64,000 nt of DNA from Lewinellaceae bacterium SD302 (lineage in GTDB: Bacteria; Bacteroidota; Bacteroidia; Chitinophagales; Saprospiraceae), in NCBI GenBank assembly GCA_002591745.1, contig PDLQ01000002.1:225741-289740 (forward strand). Direction: 5' to 3'. The position numbers and the translations under genes are program-made. The stretch's first letter is position 1. Each line of letters starts with the position of its first letter. Positions 52,726 through 60,912 of the stretch are shown here, piece after piece. The notes beneath the pieces were generated by a model that made no database searches, was not told the origin of the DNA, and saw only the letters and a list, made by a program, of their open reading frames with translations.

Positions 52726-54147
52726 CTATCGTAACCGCTCAATTCTTTCCAGCAACCAGTTGCGTAAACTCCGGACACTGATTTCTTCCGTTTCCTTGGT
52801 CAGTGCATCAGCAGAGGCGGTGTCCAACCGGGGGTGAGCACGCAGTAATTTGCGCGCAATACGTACGAAAGGCAGGTAAATCTCACCACGGTAACCAAGT
52901 CTTACCATACGACTGATACTTACGCTCATGCTATTGAGGAGGCTGTCCAGGAGGTCGAAATTTTGTTGGTCGTAATAGATTTTGACCAGGGTAGCCTTGG
53001 CCTGTAGCTGGAGTGACTGGCCGCCGGTGCCGGTGTAGTTGGCAAGTAGATCGGCGGCCAGTTCCAGTTCTCCGCGTTCGTAATGCCAGTTTGCCTTGCA
53101 ATATGGATAAATGGTGGCCAGGTCACGAACGGAGAGTAATTCCCGGTATTGCTCTAAAAATTGCCCGGCCCACTCGTTGCGCCCCGCCTTGATGGCCAAG
53201 AAGAAAATGTTGTAGAAAGTGATGCCGTTCAGCTTGTTTTTTACCATTAGTAGGCCCGTTTTAAGGCCGAGGTCATAAAGATCGAGGTTGCCCTGCAAGT
53301 AGGATTGTTCCCCCTGGTTGAGGCGTTTGATACCGTCGCTGAGCAACATCAGGAAGAGTTCGTGACCGGCGGGAAAATTCAGGAATTCCGAATATTCCAG
53401 CAGCTGTTTGGTCAGCTCGTGGCGTGCCCCGGCGTCTCCTTCACTCAGGATACGGTAGGCGGCGTAAAAAAGCTGTAACTCAGAGGTGGCACGTAGTTCG
53501 GCCGTGGCCGGGTTGGTGTTGGCGGGCGACATAACTTCCAGTGCTGCATTAAGCAGAGGCAAGCTGGTATTCTCTTCAAAAAAATTGCCGTAGGTAGCCA
53601 GGCGGCAGGCTTGTTGCAGCTTGTGAAAGATGAATAGACGATCCAGACTGGTATTAAGCGGAATGATGGCGTCAGCTACGTTTTTCCAGTTTTCGGTCCT
53701 TTCGTTACTGTTGTTCTCTTCCAACTGATCACGTTGGATCAAAAATTGAAAGAGCAGTTTTTCCTGGGGATTCACCTGGGGCTTGGCAACCTGTTTAAGG
53801 GCCCGCTGACGCATTTTGCTAGCTCGCTCTTTTTGCTGTTTACGGTCCAGAAAAAGAGCGGTGTACCGATCCAGTGCATAGGGTTCTTCTAAAAAGCCCT
53901 CAATGGCGTAGAAATTTTCTAAAGCTGCACCGAGGTAAGTGAGTTGGCGACTTGTCTTTTCATCTTTACCGATAGACTGGCGGTCGTTCAGACAGCTGGT
54001 GGCCAATTCGACCAGACCCTTACGAGAATGATACAGCCCGCTTTCCAGCCAGCGCAGGAATCGTTTGCGTTCACGGGTGGTCAGCCTGGCCATTGATCTC
54101 AGGGTGGGGTGCATATGGTCAAAGGTACGACGAAGCTGGTTTGTCAT
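52726..54147 (-). CDS. Unknown helical protein, possible second start at 54114
   Basis: I do not recognise this 473-residue protein. It is rich in charged residues and leucine, predicted to be almost entirely alpha-helical, with helical pairs reminiscent of TPR-like solenoids (for example YPYCKANWHYERGELELAAD, RNWLLERIERLR at the end). It has no signal peptide. A -7 box TACCTTTG (54120-54127) lies 5 bases before an internal ATG at 54114 (MHPTLRSMARLTTRERKRFL), so the protein may start there and be 462 residues. It may be specific to this group of bacteria. It lies just upstream of purL on the same strand but is separated by 211 bases with repeats. Confidence 0.7.
   Translation of the reverse strand: MTNQLRRTFDHMHPTLRSMARLTTRERKRFLRWLESGLYHSRKGLVELATSCLNDRQSIGKDEKTSRQLTYLGAALENFYAIEGFLEEPYALDRYTALFLDRKQQKERASKMRQRALKQVAKPQVNPQEKLLFQFLIQRDQLEENNSNERTENWKNVADAIIPLNTSLDRLFIFHKLQQACRLATYGNFFEENTSLPLLNAALEVMSPANTNPATAELRATSELQLFYAAYRILSEGDAGARHELTKQLLEYSEFLNFPAGHELFLMLLSDGIKRLNQGEQSYLQGNLDLYDLGLKTGLLMVKNKLNGITFYNIFFLAIKAGRNEWAGQFLEQYRELLSVRDLATIYPYCKANWHYERGELELAADLLANYTGTGGQSLQLQAKATLVKIYYDQQNFDLLDSLLNSMSVSISRMVRLGYRGEIYLPFVRIARKLLRAHPRLDTASADALTKETEEISVRSLRNWLLERIERLR
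54120..54127 (-). promoter_or_regulatory. -7 box abutting the internal ATG of the unknown gene
   Basis: On the minus strand TACCTTTG is followed by ACCAT and an ATG at 54114. The match to TAnnTTTG is exact and the 5-base spacing repeats the pattern of three other genes in the window. No clear -33 element. Confidence 0.4.
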
Positions 54148-54232
54148 TATCCAGCCCGCAAGGAATAAAACCCGTAATTTCGTGGTTCGTTAGTTGTTTG
54201 CAAAAGATTCTCATCTCTCCGAAAGCCTCCTC

Positions 54233-57200
54233 ATGCCAATTATTCGGTATACCTCCGTATGTATTTTTATTGCACTGTTTTCAATTGTTTTGGGCCTGCG
54301 GGCACAAGGTTTTGAACGGAATATTTTGTTGCCGGATGTAACGTTTGCTAACGAGATACATCATTATGCACTACCTAGTAACGCGCTGCTATTTGGTTCC
54401 GAACAGAACTTCTCGCTTCTGGATGAAAATGGACAAACCTTGTTCACCCGCAAGCTGCCCGATGAACAGAAAGTTCATGGCCTGAGTGCCAGTTCCAACG
54501 GAGACAGTTTAATTGTACACTCTATTACTCTGGAAATCAACGGTACTTTCGCCTACCGTTATTATTACAATATCGTAGGTGATCTTTTGGGAGAGGTTGT
54601 TACCCAGTTGCAGCCTATAATTGCCGACCGCTTCGCCCCCGGTGGGGAATTCGGTTTCACCCGGCCGGACGGCGGCAGCATTGTTGTATACACCATGTTG
54701 TCTGGCTATTCAGGTGGCAGCAGCCCTGATGAAGCCAATCTTGGCCTGGTCGCTAATATCTCCCACGACGGGACTCTCGAAAGTACCGAGTCCTTTGAAA
54801 TTCCGGATTACTTTTTCGATCTCCAGGAAGTGGATACCCTGTCAGACGGCAGCATGGCAGTCTTACTATCGATCGATACGCTGACCGAGGAAGGAGAAAT
54901 TGATCTGGACGTGGCTGACGGTGCTTTGTATCACTTCTACCCCGGCGATACGCTCCTCCGGGTTAGTGAATTCGTCAACGATATTGACGGCAGCAGCTTC
55001 ATCACCAATACCTCTGGCACCCGGTTTGCGTTTGGTCGTCTGGCCTTTACCGTTGGGCCAGTTGATTTCAGTATTTATGACCTGGCAGATGATTCTTTAG
55101 TGGACACTTATGAAGTACCTACTTCTACGCAATTTGTAGCCAGCCCTCTCAACATTCTGGATGCGCCGGATGGTGGATATTACTTACATGAGGAGATCAA
55201 CTTCGTCAGTATGCCGGATGAAGATAATTTTATCAGAGTTCGGCGGCTGGATGCCGCCGGGAATCCATTGGATGTTTATTCTGGGAGTTCCGCTTTCGGC
55301 GATCTGATCGGGGCGGATGTTTTCGGGTTCAAGCCCAACGGTAACCTTTACGGCGCGATGTACAACCCAGGGCGAAATTTTGCCCAACCGCCGGGCTACC
55401 ACTACTTTTATTTCGAACTGGACGAGGAGTTGCAAAGTTTTACCAACCTCATCCGTGGTGGCATATACCCGGAGACAGTCACCGGAAGCTGCACGCCCGA
55501 TCCGAATGAGGCGGGGCTGGCCAACTGGTGGGTGGTCGCCGAACCCACCACGCCGGGACTGGAAACCCTCTACGCTTTCACCGATAATGCGGGGCAGTTC
55601 GCGATTGACTCTGACTCATCCGAATACCTACTGAGGGCTATCCCGCCAAATAGCTATTTTTCATCGGACTGCTCAGTTAATCCGGTCACACTGGGACCTG
55701 CTTACGATACGGTCGATTACAATTTTGCCGTCGAGGTTCTGTTCGACTGTCCGCTGGTTAGCCTTTCTCTTTCTTCCACTCCTTTCGAAGGGTGCGAGCC
55801 GGGCTTTTACAGCATCGGCTATCTTAATACCGGCGCCAGCGCCGAAGAGAATCCTGTTCTCATCGTAGAACTGGACAGCTTCTTCACCCCGACTTCCAGT
55901 ACTCCGGCCTGGACGAGCCAGGACGGAAACACCCTGACTTTCGAATTGGACCCCATTGAAGTCAATGAAATGGGCTTCGTCTACATCAATGGCTCCATGG
56001 ACTGTCTCACCGCCCTGCCCGGCCAAACGCACTGTACCGAAGCGAGAATACTGCCGGATACCTTCTGCCTGCCTCCTGCCCCGGAATGGGATGGTAGCTC
56101 GATCGAGGTCAGCGGGAGTTGTATCGACGATACGGTAAGGTTTCAGATTCAGAACGTCGGCCTTGATATGCAAACGGAGCTTTCCTACGTAGTTATCGAG
56201 GATTTCGTGATCCACCTCGGAGGACCCTTCGTGTTGCCTTCCGATGGTGTCCTTGATATAACAGTTCCGGTAGTAGAAGGTCACGCCTACATCATGGAGT
56301 CCGAGCAAGCTCTTTTTCATCCCGGCAGCAGTAGCCCGGCGGTAGGCGTGGAAGGCTGCGGTGATTTTGATCCCGGAGACTTTACCCTCGGTCTGGTTGC
56401 CCAGTACCCCCAGGATGAAGGAGATCCGTTCGTGGCCAAACTATGTGCACAAAGTGTTGTGGACGGTAGTAATCAACCGCAAACTAACGCAGATGACACA
56501 AAAAAGGGGCAGCTAACAGTAAGCCCCACTGGAATCGGCCCCGAAAGGTTGGTAGACACGACCGCAACCATTGATTACACAGTCGGCTTTCGGAACCTCG
56601 GGCTTGCAGAAAACGGACTCTACCGCGTTCTGGTGGAAGGCCAATTGCCCGAGGCGCTTGATTTGGCGACTTTACGCCCCGGCGCGGCGAGCCACCCTTA
56701 TGAATTCAGCGTCAGTTCAACGGGTGAGATTCGTTTTGTAATCCAAAATGAAGATCATTCGCCACTCCTGATTCAGCCCGCCACCGGTGGTTGGGGAGGT
56801 TTTGTTGAGTTCTCCGTAGATATACGCTCTGGATTGCCTCACGGTAGTCCGGTTTGCTTCCAGCCGCAGCTCACCCTGAATGCTAGAGCTGTAGAGCTCA
56901 TTGATGAGCAGTGCCTGACCGTACGCAAACCCCAACGTTACGGTGTCATTACGGAACGATTCTGCGTGCCCGGCCTGGACGAACCGATCGTCACCCGTAT
57001 GATTGATAGCTTCTCATTTTTCGACTACGACTCCATCTTATTAACAATCGTAAACGAAGCCGGTAGTTTTGAGGTCAACGACTACCGCACCGTGGCCGTT
57101 GGTGATACCATCGCCGGCCAGGTCATCACGGCTAATGCCGTTCTGGAAGAACTACTCCAGACCAGCGACGGCTGCGATAGCCTGGTCACTTATTATGTGA

Positions 57201-57490
57201 TTGCTACGGGCATCTATGAACCCGCTCGCGAGTTGGGGTTAAGTGTATTCCCCAACCCAACGAGTAGCCGGCTTTACATCCGAATCGAAGAAAACGGTAG
57301 ACCCGAACTCGTGCGTAACCTCAGATTGTATGACCTTTTGGGGCGTTCTTATGCACTGTCGACAAATAACTATTTACCGGACGCTGGTAGTACGATCTCT
57401 TTTGATTTAGCGCATTTACCCCCTGGTCAGTACCTGTTGACGGGCCAAGATGGCTCCCGCCATTGGTTTAAGCGCGTAATAATCAGGTAG
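54233..57490 (+). CDS. Large secreted T9SS cargo protein with DUF11-like repeat domains
   Basis: From the ATG at 54233 the protein is 1085 residues with a signal peptide (MPIIRYTSVCIFIALFSIVL). The first half (about residues 25-420) resembles a beta-propeller or beta-sandwich region. Later parts include Ig-like units and a conserved-looking segment around residue 770 (ERLVDTTATIDYTVGFRNLG) like the DUF11/DUF7619 domains of Bacteroidota surface proteins. The C-terminus is a type A T9SS sorting domain (LGLSVFPNPTSSRLYIRIEE, AHLPPGQYLLTG). It should be exported by T9SS and be bound to the surface or released. No enzymatic motif is seen. Confidence 0.8.
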   Translation: MPIIRYTSVCIFIALFSIVLGLRAQGFERNILLPDVTFANEIHHYALPSNALLFGSEQNFSLLDENGQTLFTRKLPDEQKVHGLSASSNGDSLIVHSITLEINGTFAYRYYYNIVGDLLGEVVTQLQPIIADRFAPGGEFGFTRPDGGSIVVYTMLSGYSGGSSPDEANLGLVANISHDGTLESTESFEIPDYFFDLQEVDTLSDGSMAVLLSIDTLTEEGEIDLDVADGALYHFYPGDTLLRVSEFVNDIDGSSFITNTSGTRFAFGRLAFTVGPVDFSIYDLADDSLVDTYEVPTSTQFVASPLNILDAPDGGYYLHEEINFVSMPDEDNFIRVRRLDAAGNPLDVYSGSSAFGDLIGADVFGFKPNGNLYGAMYNPGRNFAQPPGYHYFYFELDEELQSFTNLIRGGIYPETVTGSCTPDPNEAGLANWWVVAEPTTPGLETLYAFTDNAGQFAIDSDSSEYLLRAIPPNSYFSSDCSVNPVTLGPAYDTVDYNFAVEVLFDCPLVSLSLSSTPFEGCEPGFYSIGYLNTGASAEENPVLIVELDSFFTPTSSTPAWTSQDGNTLTFELDPIEVNEMGFVYINGSMDCLTALPGQTHCTEARILPDTFCLPPAPEWDGSSIEVSGSCIDDTVRFQIQNVGLDMQTELSYVVIEDFVIHLGGPFVLPSDGVLDITVPVVEGHAYIMESEQALFHPGSSSPAVGVEGCGDFDPGDFTLGLVAQYPQDEGDPFVAKLCAQSVVDGSNQPQTNADDTKKGQLTVSPTGIGPERLVDTTATIDYTVGFRNLGLAENGLYRVLVEGQLPEALDLATLRPGAASHPYEFSVSSTGEIRFVIQNEDHSPLLIQPATGGWGGFVEFSVDIRSGLPHGSPVCFQPQLTLNARAVELIDEQCLTVRKPQRYGVITERFCVPGLDEPIVTRMIDSFSFFDYDSILLTIVNEAGSFEVNDYRTVAVGDTIAGQVITANAVLEELLQTSDGCDSLVTYYVIATGIYEPARELGLSVFPNPTSSRLYIRIEENGRPELVRNLRLYDLLGRSYALSTNNYLPDAGSTISFDLAHLPPGQYLLTGQDGSRHWFKRVIIR

Positions 57491-57808
57491 CTATACTGAT
57501 TTATTTGAAGATATTTAGATGTAATTGTCTGATGTTTAGATAGTTGTAATTTTAAAATTTGCGTATTTAAGAGCAAATTGTAATTTTTTTTACTCTTCCG
57601 TGGCTGCATATTTGTAATGTACTGAACAAGTATAGTATAGAATTAAAGCGCTCTCTCTCTTTGAATTAATATAAACGCGCTCTTTGGAAGCTCCCGTCAA
57701 AACAGTCGGGAGTTTTCTGTTTTTACCTTCTTCGTTCTGAACCAAAGCTGAGTTTTAGTATTTTGAGTTTTGAATCTATCGATTTGTTGATTTCACAACG
57801 AGTGTGTT
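57491..57808. other. 318-base AT-rich gap, possible small RNA
   Basis: No protein frame is credible. The region is AT-rich. A near -7 box CATATTTG is at 57607-57614. After it about 75 bases contain two GCGCTCT words (near 57649 and 57677), ending at a strong terminator stem at 57689-57714. This would fit a short RNA of about 100 nt, or simply the distal terminator of the upstream gene. A poorer second promoter may precede the next gene. Confidence 0.35.
57689..57722 (+). terminator. Terminator hairpin downstream of the T9SS cargo gene
   Basis: AAGCTCCCGTC pairs with GTCGGGAGTTT around the loop AAAACA (one G-T pair) and is followed by TTCTGTTTTT. It lies 200 bases after the upstream stop, unusually far for its terminator. 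Confidence 0.75.
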
Positions 57809-58390
57809 ATGAAGCAGTTATACTTTGTGCTCGCGCTATTGTTCGCCGGCACCCTGAGCGCTGAAAGTCTCCGTGGTTTTTTGGTAACCAAAGATGATCT
57901 GCGCCTTACGGGCTACGTTAATCAGATCAATTATGTGGTCACCGGACTGGAAATCGAGTTTACCAATGATTTTGGTGATCGATACTACATTTATCCCAAC
58001 CTGGTCAAGGGTTTCGGTTTTACGAAAGACGGGCAGACTTTTCGCTACGTCAGCCGCTATTACGACGGGCGTTGGTACTTTCTGGAAATTCTACAACGAG
58101 ACAAGCGCATGGAGTTTTTCCAAATTCCCGATGGAGATGATAATTGGGTGAACGATCGCTTGCTCTCTTTGATCACCGAGCCAATTTCGCGGTATTGGCT
58201 GGCAATCAGGGGGCAGGCCCTCTTCCCCGTTCATCGGGTCGGTTTTAAAAGAAAACTACGGGAATACCTTCAGCCCACCGCCCCCGAACTGGCCCAAAAG
58301 ATCGGCAGTAAAGGTTACCGCTACAAGAATATCCACGAGATCGTAGCGGCCTATGAAGAGTCATTCAAAAGAAGCAAGCGACGACTCTAA
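57809..58390 (+). CDS. Exported protein of unknown function
   Basis: The 193-residue protein has a signal peptide (MKQLYFVLALLFAGTLSA). The mature part looks beta-rich at first (GFLVTKDDLRLTGYVNQINY, TGLEIEFTNDFGDRYYIYPN) and ends in a basic helical segment (EIVAAYEESFKRSKRRL). I do not recognise the family. It would be periplasmic or surface located. It is followed by another envelope protein, 196 bases downstream. Confidence 0.7.
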   Translation: MKQLYFVLALLFAGTLSAESLRGFLVTKDDLRLTGYVNQINYVVTGLEIEFTNDFGDRYYIYPNLVKGFGFTKDGQTFRYVSRYYDGRWYFLEILQRDKRMEFFQIPDGDDNWVNDRLLSLITEPISRYWLAIRGQALFPVHRVGFKRKLREYLQPTAPELAQKIGSKGYRYKNIHEIVAAYEESFKRSKRRL

Positions 58391-58478
58391 GGTTCTCAAT
58401 TCGTGATTTATTGTTAAATAGGTTTCCAGAACTGTCTGGTTGCTTAACTTTGGCTTTACTCGTCGGAGTTTAAGTGTT

Positions 58479-58500
58479 GGACTAACAAAGTAGCAAGGTG
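58479..58500. repeat. Intergenic copy of the CAAAGTAGCA dispersed word
   Basis: GGACTAACAAAGTAGCAAGG, with the core CAAAGTAGCA at 58486-58495. It lies 91 bases upstream of the next plus-strand gene. Confidence 0.75.
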
Positions 58501-58586
58501 TTAAACAAACGTGACCCCTTGTTGCTTCCGGACTGCCGCGAGACTAATTATCATCAATTTTAGCAATTCACCTGACCGCTTTATTT

Positions 58587-59198
58587 ATGCGCATTGCCTT
58601 AACCGCCTTGGTTTTATTTTTTCACTGCTACTTTGTTAGCCATAGCCTCACCGCCCAGTCCGATAAGGGCAATCCTGCTGCCGCCGGAGACCTGGATTTG
58701 CCAACTCAGTTTCAGCAAATGGTCGATGAGTCCAATCGCTACCAACGATTCAAGGTTGTGCCTTCTAACTGGCTGGCGGCCTATAAGGTGAACCTCACCG
58801 ATAGCCTGGCTGCCCGCACAGCCAGAGCCGGGGAACTACAAGGTACGATCGACCGGTTGGAAGATGAAGTTGCCAACCAAAGCGAACAGATCGCCGAACG
58901 TGATGCTACCATTGTAGAATTGAACGAGGAAAAGGACGGCATTTCTTTTCTGGGCACTAACCTTTCAAAGGGGGTGTACAATTCAATAGTCTGGGGTTTG
59001 GTAGCCGCCTTGTTGGCCGGGCTTTTGTTTTTTCTGGCCCGTGGCCGCTACGCCGTATCCGTCAGTCGGGAACTGGAAAGTAGCAATGCCGAATTGACCG
59101 CTGAGCTGGAGAAATCTAAACGCCGTCGCCTGGAAATGGAGCAGGATCTGCGCCGTAAGCTACAGGACGAACGCAACAAAAACAGTGGCAATAGTTAA
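58587..59198 (+). CDS. Coiled-coil, membrane-anchored envelope protein
   Basis: The 203-residue protein has a signal peptide-like N-terminus (MRIALTALVLFFHCYFVSHS), a periplasmic part with SNRYQRFKVVPSNWLAAYKV, a first coiled-coil (RAGELQGTIDRLEDEVANQS), one transmembrane helix near residues 133-150 and a C-terminal coiled-coil with many Glu and Lys. Proteins of this shape are often misannotated as tRNA methyltransferase in Bacteroidota; no enzymatic motif supports that. The dispersed word, on the opposite strand, lies at 58626-58635 in the signal peptide (HCYFVS). Role unknown. Confidence 0.75.
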   Translation: MRIALTALVLFFHCYFVSHSLTAQSDKGNPAAAGDLDLPTQFQQMVDESNRYQRFKVVPSNWLAAYKVNLTDSLAARTARAGELQGTIDRLEDEVANQSEQIAERDATIVELNEEKDGISFLGTNLSKGVYNSIVWGLVAALLAGLLFFLARGRYAVSVSRELESSNAELTAELEKSKRRRLEMEQDLRRKLQDERNKNSGNS

Positions 59199-59392
59199 TT
59201 CATCTTGCGGCGGGTCTTTTTATCGAAGAGTTGAGATTTGGCCTTGCCCCGTGGCATGCCATCTTTCTTGAGTTTCACCCGGGAGCTCCCAAGGGTGTCG
59301 CAACCTACCTTTTTAGCGCAGCTGCTGGTTGAAAAGACCAGGAAACTGGCGCAGAACAAAAGGAGTATAAAGTAAACACGGTGGGATTTCAT
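59195..59392 (-). CDS. Small lipoprotein-like peptide
   Basis: The 65-residue protein has a hydrophobic N-terminus (YFILLLFCASFLVFS) ending in a lipobox-like SSCAKK (Cys25) and a basic, low-complexity tail (KLKKDGMPRGKAKSQLFDKK). It is convergent with the coiled-coil gene with a 4-base overlap. The signal makes it credible as a small envelope lipoprotein, but I cannot name a family. A palindrome TTTGCGCAAA is upstream near 59452. Confidence 0.55.
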   Translation of the reverse strand: MKSHRVYFILLLFCASFLVFSTSSCAKKVGCDTLGSSRVKLKKDGMPRGKAKSQLFDKKTRRKMN

Positions 59393-59496
59393 TCGTTATA
59401 GATTTGACATTCTCAATTAAAACGTTGGAAAAACAGCTTTTGAGGCACAAATTTGCGCAAAAAAGCAGTTAAATCCACTAATAACTCAATAAACAC

Positions 59497-59526
59497 TTGC
59501 AAATGCTGGCCTTGCGCCTAACTTTG
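59497..59526 (+). promoter_or_regulatory. Promoter of the HU gene
   Basis: TTG (59497-59499), 19 bases, TAACTTTG (59519-59526), exact matches to the Bacteroidota consensus at preferred spacing. The -7 box is followed by CGG, as in purL. The start codon lies 37 bases downstream at 59564. Confidence 0.7.
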
Positions 59527-59563
59527 CGGCCGTTTAATTTTTTTCATACAAACATCCCCTACA

Positions 59564-59836
59564 ATGAATAAAGGAGATCTTATTGCCAAAATCCAATCAG
59601 ACGCCGATCTGACCAAGAGCCAAGCTGAAAGCGCACTTAACGCCGTCCTCGACGGAGTAGCTGGTGCCCTGAAAAGCGGAGACAGTGTTTCTCTAATTGG
59701 TTTCGGTACCTTTTCCGTAAATAACCGTCCGGCCCGTCAGGGTGTAAACCCACGTACCGGCGACAAAATCCAGATTGCCGCTAAAAATGTTGCCAAGTTC
59801 AAGCCTGGCAAGAAACTGAGCGAAAGCCTGAACTAA
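59564..59836 (+). CDS. HU-family nucleoid DNA-binding protein
   Basis: The 90-residue protein starts MNKGDLIAKIQSDADLTKSQ and has the IGFGTFSVNNRPARQGVNPR segment of the DNA-binding beta arms and the GKKLSESLN end of HU. HU bends and compacts DNA as a dimer. The length and both signature arms are typical. It has its own promoter and a terminator at 59872. It is not beside a ribosomal or replication gene here. Confidence 0.95.
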   Translation: MNKGDLIAKIQSDADLTKSQAESALNAVLDGVAGALKSGDSVSLIGFGTFSVNNRPARQGVNPRTGDKIQIAAKNVAKFKPGKKLSESLN

Positions 59837-59871
59837 GATACTTTCAGCCCCCGGGCTAAAAGTTTTCAAAA

Positions 59872-59905
59872 AGAGAGCCGCCGGACGAACATCCGGTGGC
59901 TCTTT
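59872..59905 (+). terminator. Terminator of the HU gene
   Basis: AGAGCCGCCGGA pairs with TCCGGTGGCTCT around the loop CGAACA (one G-T pair), followed by TTGTTTTTC. It lies 40 bases after the HU stop. Confidence 0.85.
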
Positions 59906-59969
59906 GTTTTTCAACGAAGTCGTGCTCTATACTGTTAGCAGTACAACCCATTAAACTCAGTACCCAAAG

Positions 59970-60827
59970 ATGGCAGAAATCAAAAAACTCGAACGCATTG
60001 CCTCCCAAGTGAGGCGCGACATCATCCGTCAGGTTTATCTCTCTCAGAGCGGCCACCCGGGTGGTTCACTTGGCTGTACCGACCTCTTGGTCGCCCTCTA
60101 CTTCAAGATCATGAAACACGACCCTGCCTTTAATATGGATGGAGCGGGCGAAGATGTTTTCTTTCTCAGTAACGGCCACATTTCTCCGGTCTGGTACAGT
60201 GTACTGGCACACGCCGGATACTTTCCCCCCAGTGAACTTAAGACCTTTCGGGAACTTAATTCCCGTCTCCAGGGTCACCCCACCACCCATGAGGACCTAC
60301 CAGGTATTCGCGTGGCTTCCGGTTCTTTAGGGCAGGGCATTAGCGTAGCTGCTGGCCTGGCTCTGGCAAAGAAAATGAATGGTGATGACCGTAATGTCTT
60401 CGTCCTCACCGGTGACGGAGAGCAACAAGAAGGCCAGATTTGGGAAGCTGCTTTGTTTGGCCCCCATAATAAGCTGGACAACCTGATCGTGATCATTGAC
60501 CGCAATGGCCAGCAGATCGACGGCCCCACCACGGAAGTACTGGAAGTAGATGATCTCGGTAAGAAATGGGAAGCCTTCGGCTGGACCGTCGAGCATATGG
60601 ACGGTAACAACATGACCGAGGTTATAGAAACTCTGCAAAGGGTCGTCAAGCAGGAAAAGAACGGCAAGCCCGTCTGTATCGTCATGAAAACCGAAATGGG
60701 CAAAGGCGTCGATTTCATGGAAGGCACTCACCACTGGCACGGCAAGGCTCCTAACGAAGAACAGGCGAAGAACGCGCTGGGCCAGTTAGAGGAAACCTTG
60801 GGCGATTTTCCGGCGGAAGGTATTTAG
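59970..60827 (+). CDS. Transketolase, N-terminal subunit
   Basis: The 285-residue protein corresponds to the thiamine-diphosphate-binding N-terminal half of transketolase. It has QSGHPGGSLGCTDLLVALYF at the start, the substrate and cofactor residues HPTTHEDLPGIRVASGSLGQ, and VFVLTGDGEQQEGQIWEAAL with a following DNLIVIIDRNGQQIDGPT. It needs the C-terminal partner encoded 85 bases downstream for activity; split transketolases are widespread. Together they exchange two-carbon units between sugars in the pentose phosphate pathway. Confidence 0.94.
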   Translation: MAEIKKLERIASQVRRDIIRQVYLSQSGHPGGSLGCTDLLVALYFKIMKHDPAFNMDGAGEDVFFLSNGHISPVWYSVLAHAGYFPPSELKTFRELNSRLQGHPTTHEDLPGIRVASGSLGQGISVAAGLALAKKMNGDDRNVFVLTGDGEQQEGQIWEAALFGPHNKLDNLIVIIDRNGQQIDGPTTEVLEVDDLGKKWEAFGWTVEHMDGNNMTEVIETLQRVVKQEKNGKPVCIVMKTEMGKGVDFMEGTHHWHGKAPNEEQAKNALGQLEETLGDFPAEGI

Positions 60828-60835
60828 TTGGTCAG

Positions 60836-60900
60836 TAACGGTAGCCAGGCAGTCTGATAGTACTACCCGGCTACCATTACCATCATACTATCACTTAGTA
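60836..60900. repeat. Small inverted word block between the transketolase subunits
   Basis: GGTAGCC and GGCTACC form an inverted pair, flanking words like AGTCTGATAGTACTACC and CATCATACTATCACTTAG. The gap is intergenic within what should be one operon. Confidence 0.45.
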
Positions 60901-60912
60901 CAATATAATAAA

